From the NCBI GenBank assembly GCA_002437575.1, contig DJQK01000013.1, positions 35,343 to 56,182 of the forward strand: a stretch of 20,840 nucleotides of DNA, written 5' to 3'. The first letter of the stretch is position 1, and each line of letters starts with the position of its first letter. The position numbers and the translations under genes are program-made. The stretch is from Clostridiales bacterium UBA6388. Its GTDB lineage: Bacteria; Bacillota; Clostridia; Oscillospirales; Oscillospiraceae. Below, in pieces: positions 1-7,436 of this stretch. Below the pieces are notes generated by a model. That model searched no databases, had not been told where the DNA came from, and was given only the letters and a program-made list of their open reading frames with translations.

Positions 1-300
1 ACCCTGTCCGTCGGTATGCTGGCAGGCGGCGTGGCAAAGGACACCAAGCAGGCAAGCGTCATTGCCTCCATCCTCTATTTTCCCATGCTCATCTTCTCCG
101 GCACGACGCTTCCCATCGAGGTCATGCCGAAGGCCATGCAGAAGATCGTCAGCGTCTTCCCGCTGACGCAGGGCATCACGATGATGAAAAACGCGTTTCT
201 CGGTATCGGCCTGGGCAGCTTCCTGCCCCCGGTCTGCACCATGCTCGCCCTGACCGCCCTCTGCACCATCCTCTCCATCTGCTTCTTCCGCTGGGAATAA
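1..300 (+). CDS. ABC-2 type transporter permease, C-terminal fragment
   Basis: This open reading frame runs in from the left edge, so only the last 99 residues are visible. The fragment has two hydrophobic stretches, one ending in an FSGTTLPIE segment and one just before the C-terminus (LPPVCTMLALTALCTILSIC). A loop reading PKAMQKIVSVFPLTQGI lies between them. That loop, followed by a last membrane helix, is typical of ABC-2 family exporter permeases of the drug, Na+ or lipid export type. The ATPase partner would be expected upstream, outside the window. An intrinsic terminator follows 10 bases after the stop, so this is the last gene of its operon. The substrate cannot be named. Confidence 0.75.
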   Translation, partial: TLSVGMLAGGVAKDTKQASVIASILYFPMLIFSGTTLPIEVMPKAMQKIVSVFPLTQGITMMKNAFLGIGLGSFLPPVCTMLALTALCTILSICFFRWE

Positions 301-310
301 CGAAAACGAA

Positions 311-339
311 CCCCCGCCGGACCCTCCGGCGGGGGTTTT
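311..339 (+). terminator. Intrinsic terminator after the ABC-2 permease
   Basis: An 11 bp GC-rich stem (311-321 pairing with 325-335, CCCCCGCCGGA / TCCGGCGGGGG) with a 3-base loop is followed by TTTT. It closes the operon of the upstream permease. Confidence 0.9.
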
Positions 340-397
340 GCGCGATGTCCCGGTTCTGGGAAATTCAGAAAAATTAAGATTTTTCCAAGAAAATATA

Positions 398-406
398 TGT
401 TATACT
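398..406 (+). promoter_or_regulatory. Extended -10 promoter of the lipoprotein gene
   Basis: TGTTATACT at 398-406 matches an extended -10 element (TGn followed by TATACT). No good -35 hexamer lies 16-18 bases upstream, as expected for an extended -10 promoter. The surrounding 361-410 stretch is AT-rich compared with the flanking genes. Confidence 0.6.
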
Positions 407-439
407 GAAAGTGAAGAAGATTTTGGAACTTTGCGGGTC

Positions 440-446
440 AGGAGGG
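440..446 (+). promoter_or_regulatory. Ribosome binding site deciding the lipoprotein start
   Basis: AGGAGGG lies only 1-2 bases before the ATG at 448 but at a workable distance (4-5 bases) from the ATG at 451. It therefore favours the second of the two tandem ATG codons. Confidence 0.55.
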
Positions 447-450
447 TATG

Positions 451-1836
451 ATGAGACAGAAAATCCTTGCAATTTTGCTGCTGGGAGCAGTTTTGCTGAC
501 GGGCTGTTCTGCCGGGACGATCGGCGAGAAGGATGCAGCTGCGGCCGCTTCCGCAGCGCAGCCAGTCACAGCCGGAGCACCGGCCGCGGAAGCGAACAGA
601 CGGGAACCCGTGGTCGACGAAGCGACCGGCAAGATCAAATTGACCCTGGCCGGGATGCGCATGGACGGCGCGGGCTGGAAGCAGCTGGCCGAGGACTTCA
701 ACGCGCAGAGCGACAGCTATATCGTGGAGCTGAAGGACTATTACACCGGAGACGAGTCCAGCGATCTTGCTGATCTGGAGCAGATGTATGCGGATGTGAT
801 GGATGCGAAAACGCGGCTGAACACCGAGCTGATCGCGGGAAAGCTGCCGGACATGCTGGCCTTTGATAATCTTTCGCCACTGCCCTACATCGGCAAGGAC
901 CTGCTTCTCGACCTTGGCCCCTATCTGGAAGCGGACGGGACGCTGTCCGCGGACGACCTGCTGTGCTGGGACGCGCTGCATGAATACGGCGGGCTGTATA
1001 TCCTGGGGCAGCATTTCTACGTGGACACGCTGGCCTGTTCGCAGGAATTCTATGCGGCGCACAAGGGCTGGACGCTCGCGGACTATCTGGAGATCGAAAA
1101 GGGACTGCGGGATGACCAGCAGATGATCTACTACATGTCGCAGGAGGAATTTTTGACGCAGATGGGCGGGCGGTATCTGACCCGTGCGCTGGATCTGGAG
1201 CACGGAACGTGCGATTTTGAGAACGCGGAGTTCATCGGCCTTCTGGACGCGGTGCGGACGGCCGGACAATACGAGCTCTCCGAAGAGGTCGAGACGCCCA
1301 CGGCGAAGCAGATGCAGACCGGGCGGCTGATGTGCTGCGCGGAATGGCTCGACGCGCCGAGCCAGGTCGCGATCGACCGCAATGACGGCGGGCAGCAGCT
1401 GGCCTATATCGGCTGGCCGACCGTGGACGGCAGCTGCGGCTCGGTCGTGAACCTGAGCGGAACGATCAGCGCCTTTGCCACAACGTGCAGCCCGGAGGGC
1501 TGCTGGGCGTTCATCCAATACGTTGTGACGCACGCGTCCGACGCGGTATTCGCCGGGTTCGGCTCGCCGCTCTACCGGCCGCTGCTGCAAAAGGCGGTCG
1601 AAGAATGGAACGCGGATCCGCTGCTCGCGCCGGAGATCCGGGTCACGGAAGAAGATCTCACGGTGTATCTGGACGCGGTGAACGCCGCGCCGGCGCTGGC
1701 CTTCACGGACGAAAGCGTCATGCAGATCATCCGGGAGGAATGCGCCCCGCTGCTGCGCGGCGAGGGCACGGCGGAGGACGCCGCCCGCCGGATCCAGTCC
1801 CGCGCCAGCCTGTACATGACCGAGCAATACGGCTGA
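451..1836 (+). CDS. Lipoprotein, extracellular solute-binding protein-like (family 1)
   Basis: The predicted product is a 461-residue secreted lipoprotein. It starts with a basic residue pair, a hydrophobic core and a lipobox (LLTGC) whose cysteine is about residue 19-20, followed by an Ala/Ser/Gly-rich linker, so it should be anchored on the outer face of the membrane. The body resembles sugar-type (family 1) ABC solute-binding proteins: the aromatic and acidic pattern around GWKQLAEDFNAQ, a GKLPDMLAF segment near residue 130, and a C-terminal part with FIQYVVTH and GSPLYRPLLQ. No permease or ATPase gene adjoins it, and terminators lie on both sides, so it is monocistronic. It may serve a permease encoded elsewhere or act as a sensor or carbohydrate-binding lipoprotein. 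The ATG at 448 is an alternative start. Confidence 0.75.
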   Translation: MRQKILAILLLGAVLLTGCSAGTIGEKDAAAAASAAQPVTAGAPAAEANRREPVVDEATGKIKLTLAGMRMDGAGWKQLAEDFNAQSDSYIVELKDYYTGDESSDLADLEQMYADVMDAKTRLNTELIAGKLPDMLAFDNLSPLPYIGKDLLLDLGPYLEADGTLSADDLLCWDALHEYGGLYILGQHFYVDTLACSQEFYAAHKGWTLADYLEIEKGLRDDQQMIYYMSQEEFLTQMGGRYLTRALDLEHGTCDFENAEFIGLLDAVRTAGQYELSEEVETPTAKQMQTGRLMCCAEWLDAPSQVAIDRNDGGQQLAYIGWPTVDGSCGSVVNLSGTISAFATTCSPEGCWAFIQYVVTHASDAVFAGFGSPLYRPLLQKAVEEWNADPLLAPEIRVTEEDLTVYLDAVNAAPALAFTDESVMQIIREECAPLLRGEGTAEDAARRIQSRASLYMTEQYG

Positions 1837-1848
1837 CAAGACAAAAAG

Positions 1849-1875
1849 CGCCCCGCCGGGACCGGCGGGGCGTTT
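1849..1875. terminator. Bidirectional terminator between the lipoprotein gene and typA
   Basis: An 11 bp stem (1849-1859 with 1862-1872, CGCCCCGCCGG / CCGGCGGGGCG) lies between two convergent genes. On the minus strand it is followed by a run of five T, a strong terminator for typA. On the plus strand only TTT follows. Confidence 0.85.
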
Positions 1876-1878
1876 GGC

Positions 1879-3699
1879 TTACTGTCTGGACTTCATCAGC
1901 GCGCGCATTCTGGCGGCGTGGTCGAGCTGGCGCTTACGCATGCGGAGGGACTTGGGGGTGACCTCCAGCAGCTCGTCGTCCGCGAGGTATTCCATGCACT
2001 GCTCGAGAGACAGAACCTTCGGCGGGGCCAGACGGATGGCCTCATCCGAGCCTGCCGCACGCATATTGGTCAGCTGCTTTTTCTTGCAGACGTTGACGGA
2101 CATATCCTCGTTGCGGTTGCACTGGCCGACGATCATACCGGCGTACACCTCCGTGCCGGGCGCGATGAACAGTGTGCCGCGGTCCTGCACGTTGCCAAGA
2201 CCATAGGCGCAGGCCTCGCCCGTTTCAAAGGCGACCAGAGAGCCGGTGAGCCGGCGCTCAATGTCACCCTTTACCGGCTGGTACGTTTCCAGCGTCGAGG
2301 CCATGATGCCCTCGCCGCGCGTGTCGGTCAAAAATTCGTTGCGGTAACCGAACAGGCCTCTTGTCGGAACGAGGAACTCCAGGCGCATCCGGCTTCCAAT
2401 CGGGGTCATGGAGATGAGCTCGCCCTTTCTCTGGGCCATCTTGTCGATGACGGAGCCGACGGAATTTTCGGGGACGTCGGCTACCATGCGCTCAATGGGC
2501 TCGCAGAGCTTGCCGTCGATCTCCTTATTCAGAACGTGCGGCGTGGAGACCTGGAACTCATAGCCCTCGCGGCGCATCGTCTCAATGAGGATGGACAGGT
2601 GCATCTCGCCGCGGCCCGCGACGTTGAACGAGTCTGTGCCGACCTCCTTGACGTGCAGCGACACGTCCTTGAGAAGCTCGCGCTGCAATCTGTCGCGAAG
2701 ATTCCGGGAGGTGACGTATTTTCCCTCGCGGCCTGCAAAGGGAGAGTCGTTGATGGAGAAGGTCATCTCGATCGTCGGGTCGGAGATTTTGACAAACGGC
2801 AGCGGCTCGATGGCGTCGGCCACGCACAGCGTTCTTCCGATCGTGATGTCCGAAATGCCGGAGAAGGCGACGATCTCGCCCGCGCTGGCCTCCTGGATGG
2901 GGCTTCTGCCGAGGCCGGTGAACTCATAGAGCGTGACGATCTTCTGCTTTTCTTTGATCGAAGGATCATGGTAGTCGCAGACGATGACCTCCTGGTTCTG
3001 CCGGACGGTGCCGCGTTCGATCCTGCCGATGCCGATCCTGCCGACGAACTCGTTATAGTCGATGGACGAGACGAGCAGCTGCAAGGGCCCTTCGCGGTCT
3101 CCCTTGGGCGGATCGATATAGTTGACGATGGTCTCGAAAAGCGGCGTTAAGTCCGTGCCCTCTTCGTCGGGGCTGTAGGATGCGATGCCGCGCCGGGCCG
3201 AGCAGAAGAGCGTGGGAGATTCAAACTGTTCTTCCGTTGCGTTGAGGTCAAGAAGAAGCTCAAGGACCTCGTCGATGACCTCGTGCACACGCGCGTCGGG
3301 CCGGTCGATCTTATTGACGACCACGATGACCTTGTGGCCCAGATCCAGCGCCTTTTGCAGCACGAAGCGCGTCTGCGGCATGGGGCCCTCGGCCGCGTCC
3401 ACGAGCAGCAGAACGCCGTCGACCATTTTGAGGATCCGCTCGACCTCGCCGGAAAAATCGGCGTGGCCCGGGGTGTCTACGATATTGATCTTGTAGTCTT
3501 TATAGTGTACGGCGGTGTTTTTTGCCAGGATCGTGATGCCGCGCTCGCGCTCAAGATCGCCCGAGTCCATGACCCGGTCGGCCACCACCTGATTTTCGCG
3601 GTAAACGCCGCCCTGCTTTAACATCTGATCGACCAGGGTCGTCTTGCCGTGGTCAACGTGCGCGATGATCGCAATGTTCCGAAGCTTGTCCTGCGTCAT
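1879..3699 (-). CDS. typA: Ribosome-associated translational GTPase TypA/BipA
   Basis: The product is a 606-residue GTPase of the BipA/TypA family, which binds the ribosome and supports 50S assembly and growth under stress. G-domain motifs are intact: G1 AHVDHGKT (13-20), the switch I RGITI (53-57), G3 DTPGHAD (75-81) and G4 NKID (129-132). EF-G-like domains follow, then the BipA-specific C-terminal part (GLFGYRNEFLTDTRGEG). The length matches the family's usual 605-615 residues. The start is set at the ATG giving MTQDKLRN. It has an AGGAAAGGGG ribosome binding site 8 bases upstream (3708-3717), and no recognisable protein precedes it in that frame. The gene is monocistronic, with its own promoter and terminator. 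Confidence 0.97.
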   Translation of the reverse strand: MTQDKLRNIAIIAHVDHGKTTLVDQMLKQGGVYRENQVVADRVMDSGDLERERGITILAKNTAVHYKDYKINIVDTPGHADFSGEVERILKMVDGVLLLVDAAEGPMPQTRFVLQKALDLGHKVIVVVNKIDRPDARVHEVIDEVLELLLDLNATEEQFESPTLFCSARRGIASYSPDEEGTDLTPLFETIVNYIDPPKGDREGPLQLLVSSIDYNEFVGRIGIGRIERGTVRQNQEVIVCDYHDPSIKEKQKIVTLYEFTGLGRSPIQEASAGEIVAFSGISDITIGRTLCVADAIEPLPFVKISDPTIEMTFSINDSPFAGREGKYVTSRNLRDRLQRELLKDVSLHVKEVGTDSFNVAGRGEMHLSILIETMRREGYEFQVSTPHVLNKEIDGKLCEPIERMVADVPENSVGSVIDKMAQRKGELISMTPIGSRMRLEFLVPTRGLFGYRNEFLTDTRGEGIMASTLETYQPVKGDIERRLTGSLVAFETGEACAYGLGNVQDRGTLFIAPGTEVYAGMIVGQCNRNEDMSVNVCKKKQLTNMRAAGSDEAIRLAPPKVLSLEQCMEYLADDELLEVTPKSLRMRKRQLDHAARMRALMKSRQ

Positions 3700-3746
3700 A
3701 TTCTGCGCCCCTTTCCTGAAGTCCAAAAATAATCTCACAAACACGT

Positions 3747-3775
3747 ATTTTAACACAGCAAATTCGCAATTACAA
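3747..3775 (-). promoter_or_regulatory. Sigma-A type promoter of typA
   Basis: On the minus strand, TTGTAA (3770-3775) and TAAAAT (3747-3752) are 17 bases apart, with TGT directly before the -10. The site lies about 50 bases upstream of the typA start. Confidence 0.65.
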
Positions 3776-3887
3776 GATTTTATCGTGCAAATTTCGCCGC
3801 CTTTCCGGTATTTTTTTGAAGCAATACCACCAAAGACGCACCGCCGGACAACGCGCCTGCATAAAATGGACGGAAGGAGGGATCCAT

Positions 3888-4379
3888 ATGGAACCAATCG
3901 ACTGCAAACAGGAGCAAAAGGTCTGGAGCCGCGTCATGGCCGCGCAGACGAACCGGCAGACGTCCGCGCCGCAGAACACCGCCCCGGCCTGCATCACGCC
4001 CGAGCAGGTGCTGGAGCTGATCGGACACGAAATGCAGGATGCCGCCGTCTATCACGCGCTGTCGTGCCGGATGACGGGCTGCGCGAAAAAGACGCTGGCG
4101 GAGCTATCCCGCGACGAGCGCCGCCACGTGAAAAAGCTCTCTGCCATCTATTTTCTGCTCACGGGAAAAAAGGCCTGCCCCCCAAAGCCGGATAGCCCCT
4201 GCATCACCTGCAATGCCGAGACGCTCAGACGGCAGTATCAGCTCGAGCTTGCCGCGCGTGAGCGGTATGAGGCCCTCGCGCCGCTTTCAGGAGCACGCGC
4301 CTGCACGCTGCGCCAGATCGCGCTGGATGAGTGCCGCCACGCGGGGAAAATTTACGAGCTGCTGCAAAGCTGCCTGTAG
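3888..4379 (+). CDS. Ferritin-like (rubrerythrin-type) four-helix protein
   Basis: The product is a 163-residue protein with the metal-ligand layout of the ferritin-like superfamily. It has Glu48 in helix A (HEMQDAAVYHAL), Glu77 and His80 in helix B (DERRH), Glu120 in helix C (LELAARERYEAL) and Glu148 and His151 in helix D (DECRH). The two halves repeat each other: Glu48/Tyr55 and Glu120/Tyr127 have the same spacing, and both halves carry DExRH. A di-iron or di-manganese site is likely, so roles in peroxide defence or iron handling are possible. There is no rubredoxin domain, but extra cysteines lie between the halves (CPPKPDSPCITC). The start is the ATG after GGAAGGAGG (3872-3880); an in-frame ATG 72 bases upstream has no ribosome binding site. 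The physiological role is not known. Confidence 0.8.
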   Translation: MEPIDCKQEQKVWSRVMAAQTNRQTSAPQNTAPACITPEQVLELIGHEMQDAAVYHALSCRMTGCAKKTLAELSRDERRHVKKLSAIYFLLTGKKACPPKPDSPCITCNAETLRRQYQLELAARERYEALAPLSGARACTLRQIALDECRHAGKIYELLQSCL

Positions 4380-4426
4380 CGTACATCGTTCTTTCCAAAG
4401 CGGCGGATGACAGACGGCCCGGCGTG

Positions 4427-4435
4427 TGATATACT
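4427..4435 (+). promoter_or_regulatory. Extended -10 promoter of the LuxR-type regulator gene
   Basis: TGATATACT (4427-4435) is an extended -10 element with no convincing -35. It overlaps the upstream in-frame ATG at 4426, which argues that translation starts downstream at 4483. Confidence 0.6.
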
Positions 4436-4482
4436 ATAAAAAATGGAGCAATCCACCGCTTTTGCGGAAGAAAGAGGATCGT

Positions 4483-6987
4483 ATGCCCAAGCGAAAGCCG
4501 AATCTCAACACCGTCTACATTTCCGAACGTGTGCAGGAGTGCCTGCGCCCGATCGCCCGCTGCGCCCTGACGAGTGTCGTCGCGCCCATGGGCTACGGCA
4601 AAACGACGGCCATCAACTGGTTCCTCGCCGAAAAAACGAAGGGCGGCAAGGCAGTAGCCATCCGGCTGAGCATCTACTCGGGGGCGCTGCCCATCCTCTG
4701 GAAAAGCGCGCAAAGCGCCTTCCGGTTCGCAGGCCTGCCCATCCTCGACTCGTTTGAGCTGCCGGAGGGCGACGCGGCGTCTGGGCTCGTGATGGAGGAG
4801 CTCTGCCGGGCCTTAGAAGGAAAGACGACCTATTATATCTTCCTCGACGATTTTCACCTGCTGCGCGACGACCGGGCCGTGCGCTTTTTGTGCCGGATCT
4901 GCGGAAGGCTCCCGGAAAACGCGCACCTGATCGTCGCCAGCCGCGACCGGTTTTTGCCTGCGGGCGAAATTGTCCGGCTCGGCGGGAATCTGCACCAGAT
5001 CGGCATGGAGCAGCTGCGTCTGAACCACACGGAGCTGGCCGTCTACGCGCGGCGCTGCGGCACCGAGCTGACCGAGCAGCAGCTCGACACGCTTCTTCGC
5101 TCGAGCGAGGGCTGGTTCTCGGCAATCTACCTGAATCTTCTCGCCCTGTCCGAGCGCGGAAGACTTCCGGACGGCAGCTCGGATATCTACGAAATGTTCA
5201 CCGCCGCGATGATCGAGCCGCTCACGCCCGAGCGGCAGGAATTTCTGGCCGTCATGGGTCTGGCGGACGAATTTTCCGCGGCGATGGCGGAATTTGTGAC
5301 CGGAAACGCAAAAACAGCGAGCATCATTCAGGATTTAACGAACCAGAACGCGTTCGTCACGCGCCTGCCGGACACGAAGATCTACCGTTTCCACCACATG
5401 ATGAAGGAGTGCGCCCTGCGCCGGTTTCTGACGCTGCCGGAGGAAAAGCAGATCGCCTACTGGAACCGCTACGGCCAGTGGTACGGCGAACAGAAGCAGT
5501 ATCTGCACGCACTGAGCGCCTACGGAAGATCCGGCAACAACGACGCCGCGCTGGAAATCGTCGAGCGCGACGCCGGAGATCTTCTTTCAAATCTTCACCC
5601 CGAAGAGATCCTTTCCCGCCTGAACGCGTGCCCGCCGGAGGTCCTCATGCGCCACCCGACGGCCATTCTCGTTCTCATGCGCCGGATGTTTACCTGGCGG
5701 CAGATTTCGAAAATGCTGGAGCTCAAGGCGCTTCTGGAAAAAGCCATCGAAAAAACGCCCGAAATGGACGAAAAAGAGCGCGGCAATCTTCTTGGAGAGC
5801 GCGACCTCATTATGAGCTTTCTCCTGTATAACGACATCACGAAAATGAGCGCCCTGCACCGCAGCGCCAGCCGCCAGATGACGCGCCCTGCCGTCACCAT
5901 CCGCGCAGGCTCGAGCTGGACGTTCGGCTCGCCGTCGGTGCTTATGATGTACTACCGCGCACCCGGAGAGCTCGAAAAAGAGCGCTTCGAGATGAACGAG
6001 TGTATGCCGCACTATTATAAGATCACGAACGGTCACGGCCTGGGCGCAGAGCTCGTCATGGACGCGGAGGCCGAGCTCATGCAGGGAAAGCTGTCGCAGG
6101 CGGCCATCGGTCTTGCGCGGGCCAGAGCGAAAATTGCGGGAAGCGGGCAGGAAAACATGGCCCTTTGCTGCGATTTTCTCCAGCTTCGGCTGTCGTTATT
6201 CGGAAAAACGCCGCCTCTGGATGTGCAGGCGCGGAAAAGCGCGCTGCTTTCCCGCCACGACGTGGTGCTTTTGAATATGTTCGAGGGCATCCTCGCGTAT
6301 TACCACGCGCTTTCGGGAGCGGTGCAGAGCATTCCGGAGGTCTTCCGGGAGCACCGGCTCGATACCGTCAACTACTTTGCGCCCGGAAAGCCCATGATGG
6401 CGATGATCGAAAATCAGGTCTATCTTGCGCAGGGCGAATACGAAAAGGTCATCGGCAGGGAAGAGCCGCTTTTGTCCGTGTGCGGAGCACTTCACTACGC
6501 GCTCGTCGCGCTGCACATCCGCATCCAGACCGCTGCGGCCTGTGAGCGTCTCGGAAACCGCCGCGAGGCGCTGGAGCGAATCAGAAGTGCGATGCAGGAC
6601 GCCGCACCCGACGGCTTTGCAATCCCGTTTGCTGAAAACGCGCAGGATTTGCTGGAGGTCTATCGGGCGCTTGCCAGAGGAACGAAAGCTCCGTTTGCCG
6701 CGCTTATTCTGGAGCTCTCCGACCGGAAGCTTTCGCAGCAGGAGGCGCGGAAGGGACCGGCCGCGCTGACACAGGAGCTGCGGGCGCTGAGTGAGCGCGA
6801 ACTCTGCGTGGCCCAGCTCATCGCCGCACGCAAATCGAACCGCGAGATCGCCGAGACGCTGTACCTTTCCGAGGGCACCGTCAAGCAGTACATCAACCGC
6901 ATCTACTCCAAGCTTCAATTGGAGGGCACCGCGCAGGAAAAACGCCGGGCGCTGCGGGAGCTTTTGCAGGAAAACGCGCAGGGCTAA
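4483..6987 (+). CDS. MalT/LAL-type LuxR-family transcriptional regulator
   Basis: The product is an 834-residue regulator with MalT-like (LAL, STAND ATPase) architecture. An N-terminal NTPase module carries Walker A APMGYGKTT (34-42) and a Walker B-like IFLDDFHLL (about 119-127). A winged-helix-like region with FHHMMKECALRRF follows, then a long helical TPR-like middle. A LuxR-type helix-turn-helix closes the protein (about 769-828; LSEREL, SNREIAETLYLSEGTVKQYINRIYSKL). Family members use ATP and an inducer to assemble and activate transcription. The start is the ATG after AGAGGA (4473-4478). An in-frame ATG at 4426 sits on the promoter -10. The gene stands alone, so the target is unknown; the small operon just downstream is one candidate. 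It is slightly shorter than MalT (about 900 residues). Confidence 0.85.
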   Translation: MPKRKPNLNTVYISERVQECLRPIARCALTSVVAPMGYGKTTAINWFLAEKTKGGKAVAIRLSIYSGALPILWKSAQSAFRFAGLPILDSFELPEGDAASGLVMEELCRALEGKTTYYIFLDDFHLLRDDRAVRFLCRICGRLPENAHLIVASRDRFLPAGEIVRLGGNLHQIGMEQLRLNHTELAVYARRCGTELTEQQLDTLLRSSEGWFSAIYLNLLALSERGRLPDGSSDIYEMFTAAMIEPLTPERQEFLAVMGLADEFSAAMAEFVTGNAKTASIIQDLTNQNAFVTRLPDTKIYRFHHMMKECALRRFLTLPEEKQIAYWNRYGQWYGEQKQYLHALSAYGRSGNNDAALEIVERDAGDLLSNLHPEEILSRLNACPPEVLMRHPTAILVLMRRMFTWRQISKMLELKALLEKAIEKTPEMDEKERGNLLGERDLIMSFLLYNDITKMSALHRSASRQMTRPAVTIRAGSSWTFGSPSVLMMYYRAPGELEKERFEMNECMPHYYKITNGHGLGAELVMDAEAELMQGKLSQAAIGLARARAKIAGSGQENMALCCDFLQLRLSLFGKTPPLDVQARKSALLSRHDVVLLNMFEGILAYYHALSGAVQSIPEVFREHRLDTVNYFAPGKPMMAMIENQVYLAQGEYEKVIGREEPLLSVCGALHYALVALHIRIQTAAACERLGNRREALERIRSAMQDAAPDGFAIPFAENAQDLLEVYRALARGTKAPFAALILELSDRKLSQQEARKGPAALTQELRALSERELCVAQLIAARKSNREIAETLYLSEGTVKQYINRIYSKLQLEGTAQEKRRALRELLQENAQG

Positions 6988-7005
6988 CCTTTGGTTAATA
7001 GCGTT
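6985..7005 (+). terminator. Weak hairpin at the end of the regulator gene
   Basis: TAACC-TTT-GGTTA (6985-6997) overlaps the stop codon and is followed 6 bases later by a T run (7004-7008). This is a weak terminator candidate at best. Confidence 0.25.
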
Positions 7006-7010
7006 TTTCT

Positions 7011-7047
7011 AAGATCCGCCGTACACTATGCCTGTACGGTGGATCTT
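7011..7047. repeat. 15 bp inverted repeat upstream of the DUF2442-like operon
   Basis: AAGATCCGCCGTACA (7011-7025) pairs with TGTACGGTGGATCTT (7033-7047) through all 15 positions, with one G-T wobble and a 7-base spacer. No T run follows on either strand, so it does not look like an ordinary terminator. It could be an operator or an RNA hairpin in the leader of the gene that begins at 7078. Confidence 0.7.
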
Positions 7048-7077
7048 CGCGTCTGCCGGAGCAAAGGGGGGAGCGCC

Positions 7078-7322
7078 ATGTATCGGAAGTATATCCGGGC
7101 CGTCGAGCCGCTGGAAGACTACATTTTGCTGATCGATTTTACCTCCGGGAGCCGTCTGCTGCTGGACATGAAGCCGCATCTGGATACCATCCGGTTTTGC
7201 GCCCTCAAACGCCCGGCGGTCTGGAACAGCGCGGAAACCAACGGCGTTTTTGTCCGCTTCGGCCCGGTCGAGCTCAGGAGCTGGTCGCAATGGCCGAGCA
7301 GGGCCCGCACGCTTTTTCGTGA
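7078..7322 (+). pseudogene. DUF2442-like protein, probable frame disruption near the 3' end
   Basis: The ATG at 7078 follows a purine-rich site (AAAGGGGGGAG). The first 66 residues resemble DUF2442: IRAVEPLEDYILLIDF, a LLLDMKPHLD segment and ALKRPAVW, ending in VRFGPVEL. After that, the open frame continues to 7440 as a Cys/Arg/His-rich tail with no family character. A shift to the -1 frame near 7276 instead gives ELVAMAEQGPHAFS and a stop at 7320-7322. This makes a protein of about 83 residues, the usual DUF2442 size. A hairpin at 7339-7379 also suggests that the later part is non-coding. One missing base would explain this: a sequencing or assembly error, or a real mutation. If the frame is intact, the CDS is 7078-7440 (120 residues). 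DUF2442 function is poorly known; some members are linked to toxin-antitoxin-like pairs. Confidence 0.55.
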
Positions 7323-7338
7323 GGGTGTAAGGAACCCA

Positions 7339-7379
7339 CACGCTCCGGCAGCGTCATGTGCGAGGTGCGCCGGAGCGTG
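7339..7379 (+). repeat. Intergenic inverted repeat before the DUF3137-like gene
   Basis: CACGCTCCGGC (7339-7349) pairs with GCCGGAGCGTG (7369-7379), an 11 bp perfect stem with a 19-base loop and no following T run. It probably forms a hairpin in the mRNA between the two genes. Confidence 0.55.
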
Positions 7380-7436
7380 GGCAGAAACAAAGCACAGGAT
7401 CAGCCGGGCAGACCGGCATTTGAAACAGGAGGCGCT

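Noticed and set aside
400..1839. Long minus-strand reading frame of 479 codons opposite the lipoprotein gene
   Set aside because: Its translation is Arg/His/Gln-rich without family character, and it lies antisense to a gene with a signal peptide, a ribosome binding site and a promoter.
1918..3150. Plus-strand reading frame of 410 codons opposite typA
   Set aside because: It is the antisense shadow of a clear BipA gene and has no recognisable domain.
3700..3897. Extended N-terminus for TypA
   Set aside because: The extra residues have no family match, and the ATG at 3699 has a good ribosome binding site and gives the standard length.
4426..4482. Upstream ATG for the LuxR-type regulator
   Set aside because: It overlaps the extended -10 promoter element and has no ribosome binding site.
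4890..5831. 313-codon plus-strand frame inside the regulator gene
   Set aside because: It is a shadow frame, rich in Arg, Gly and His, with no start signal.
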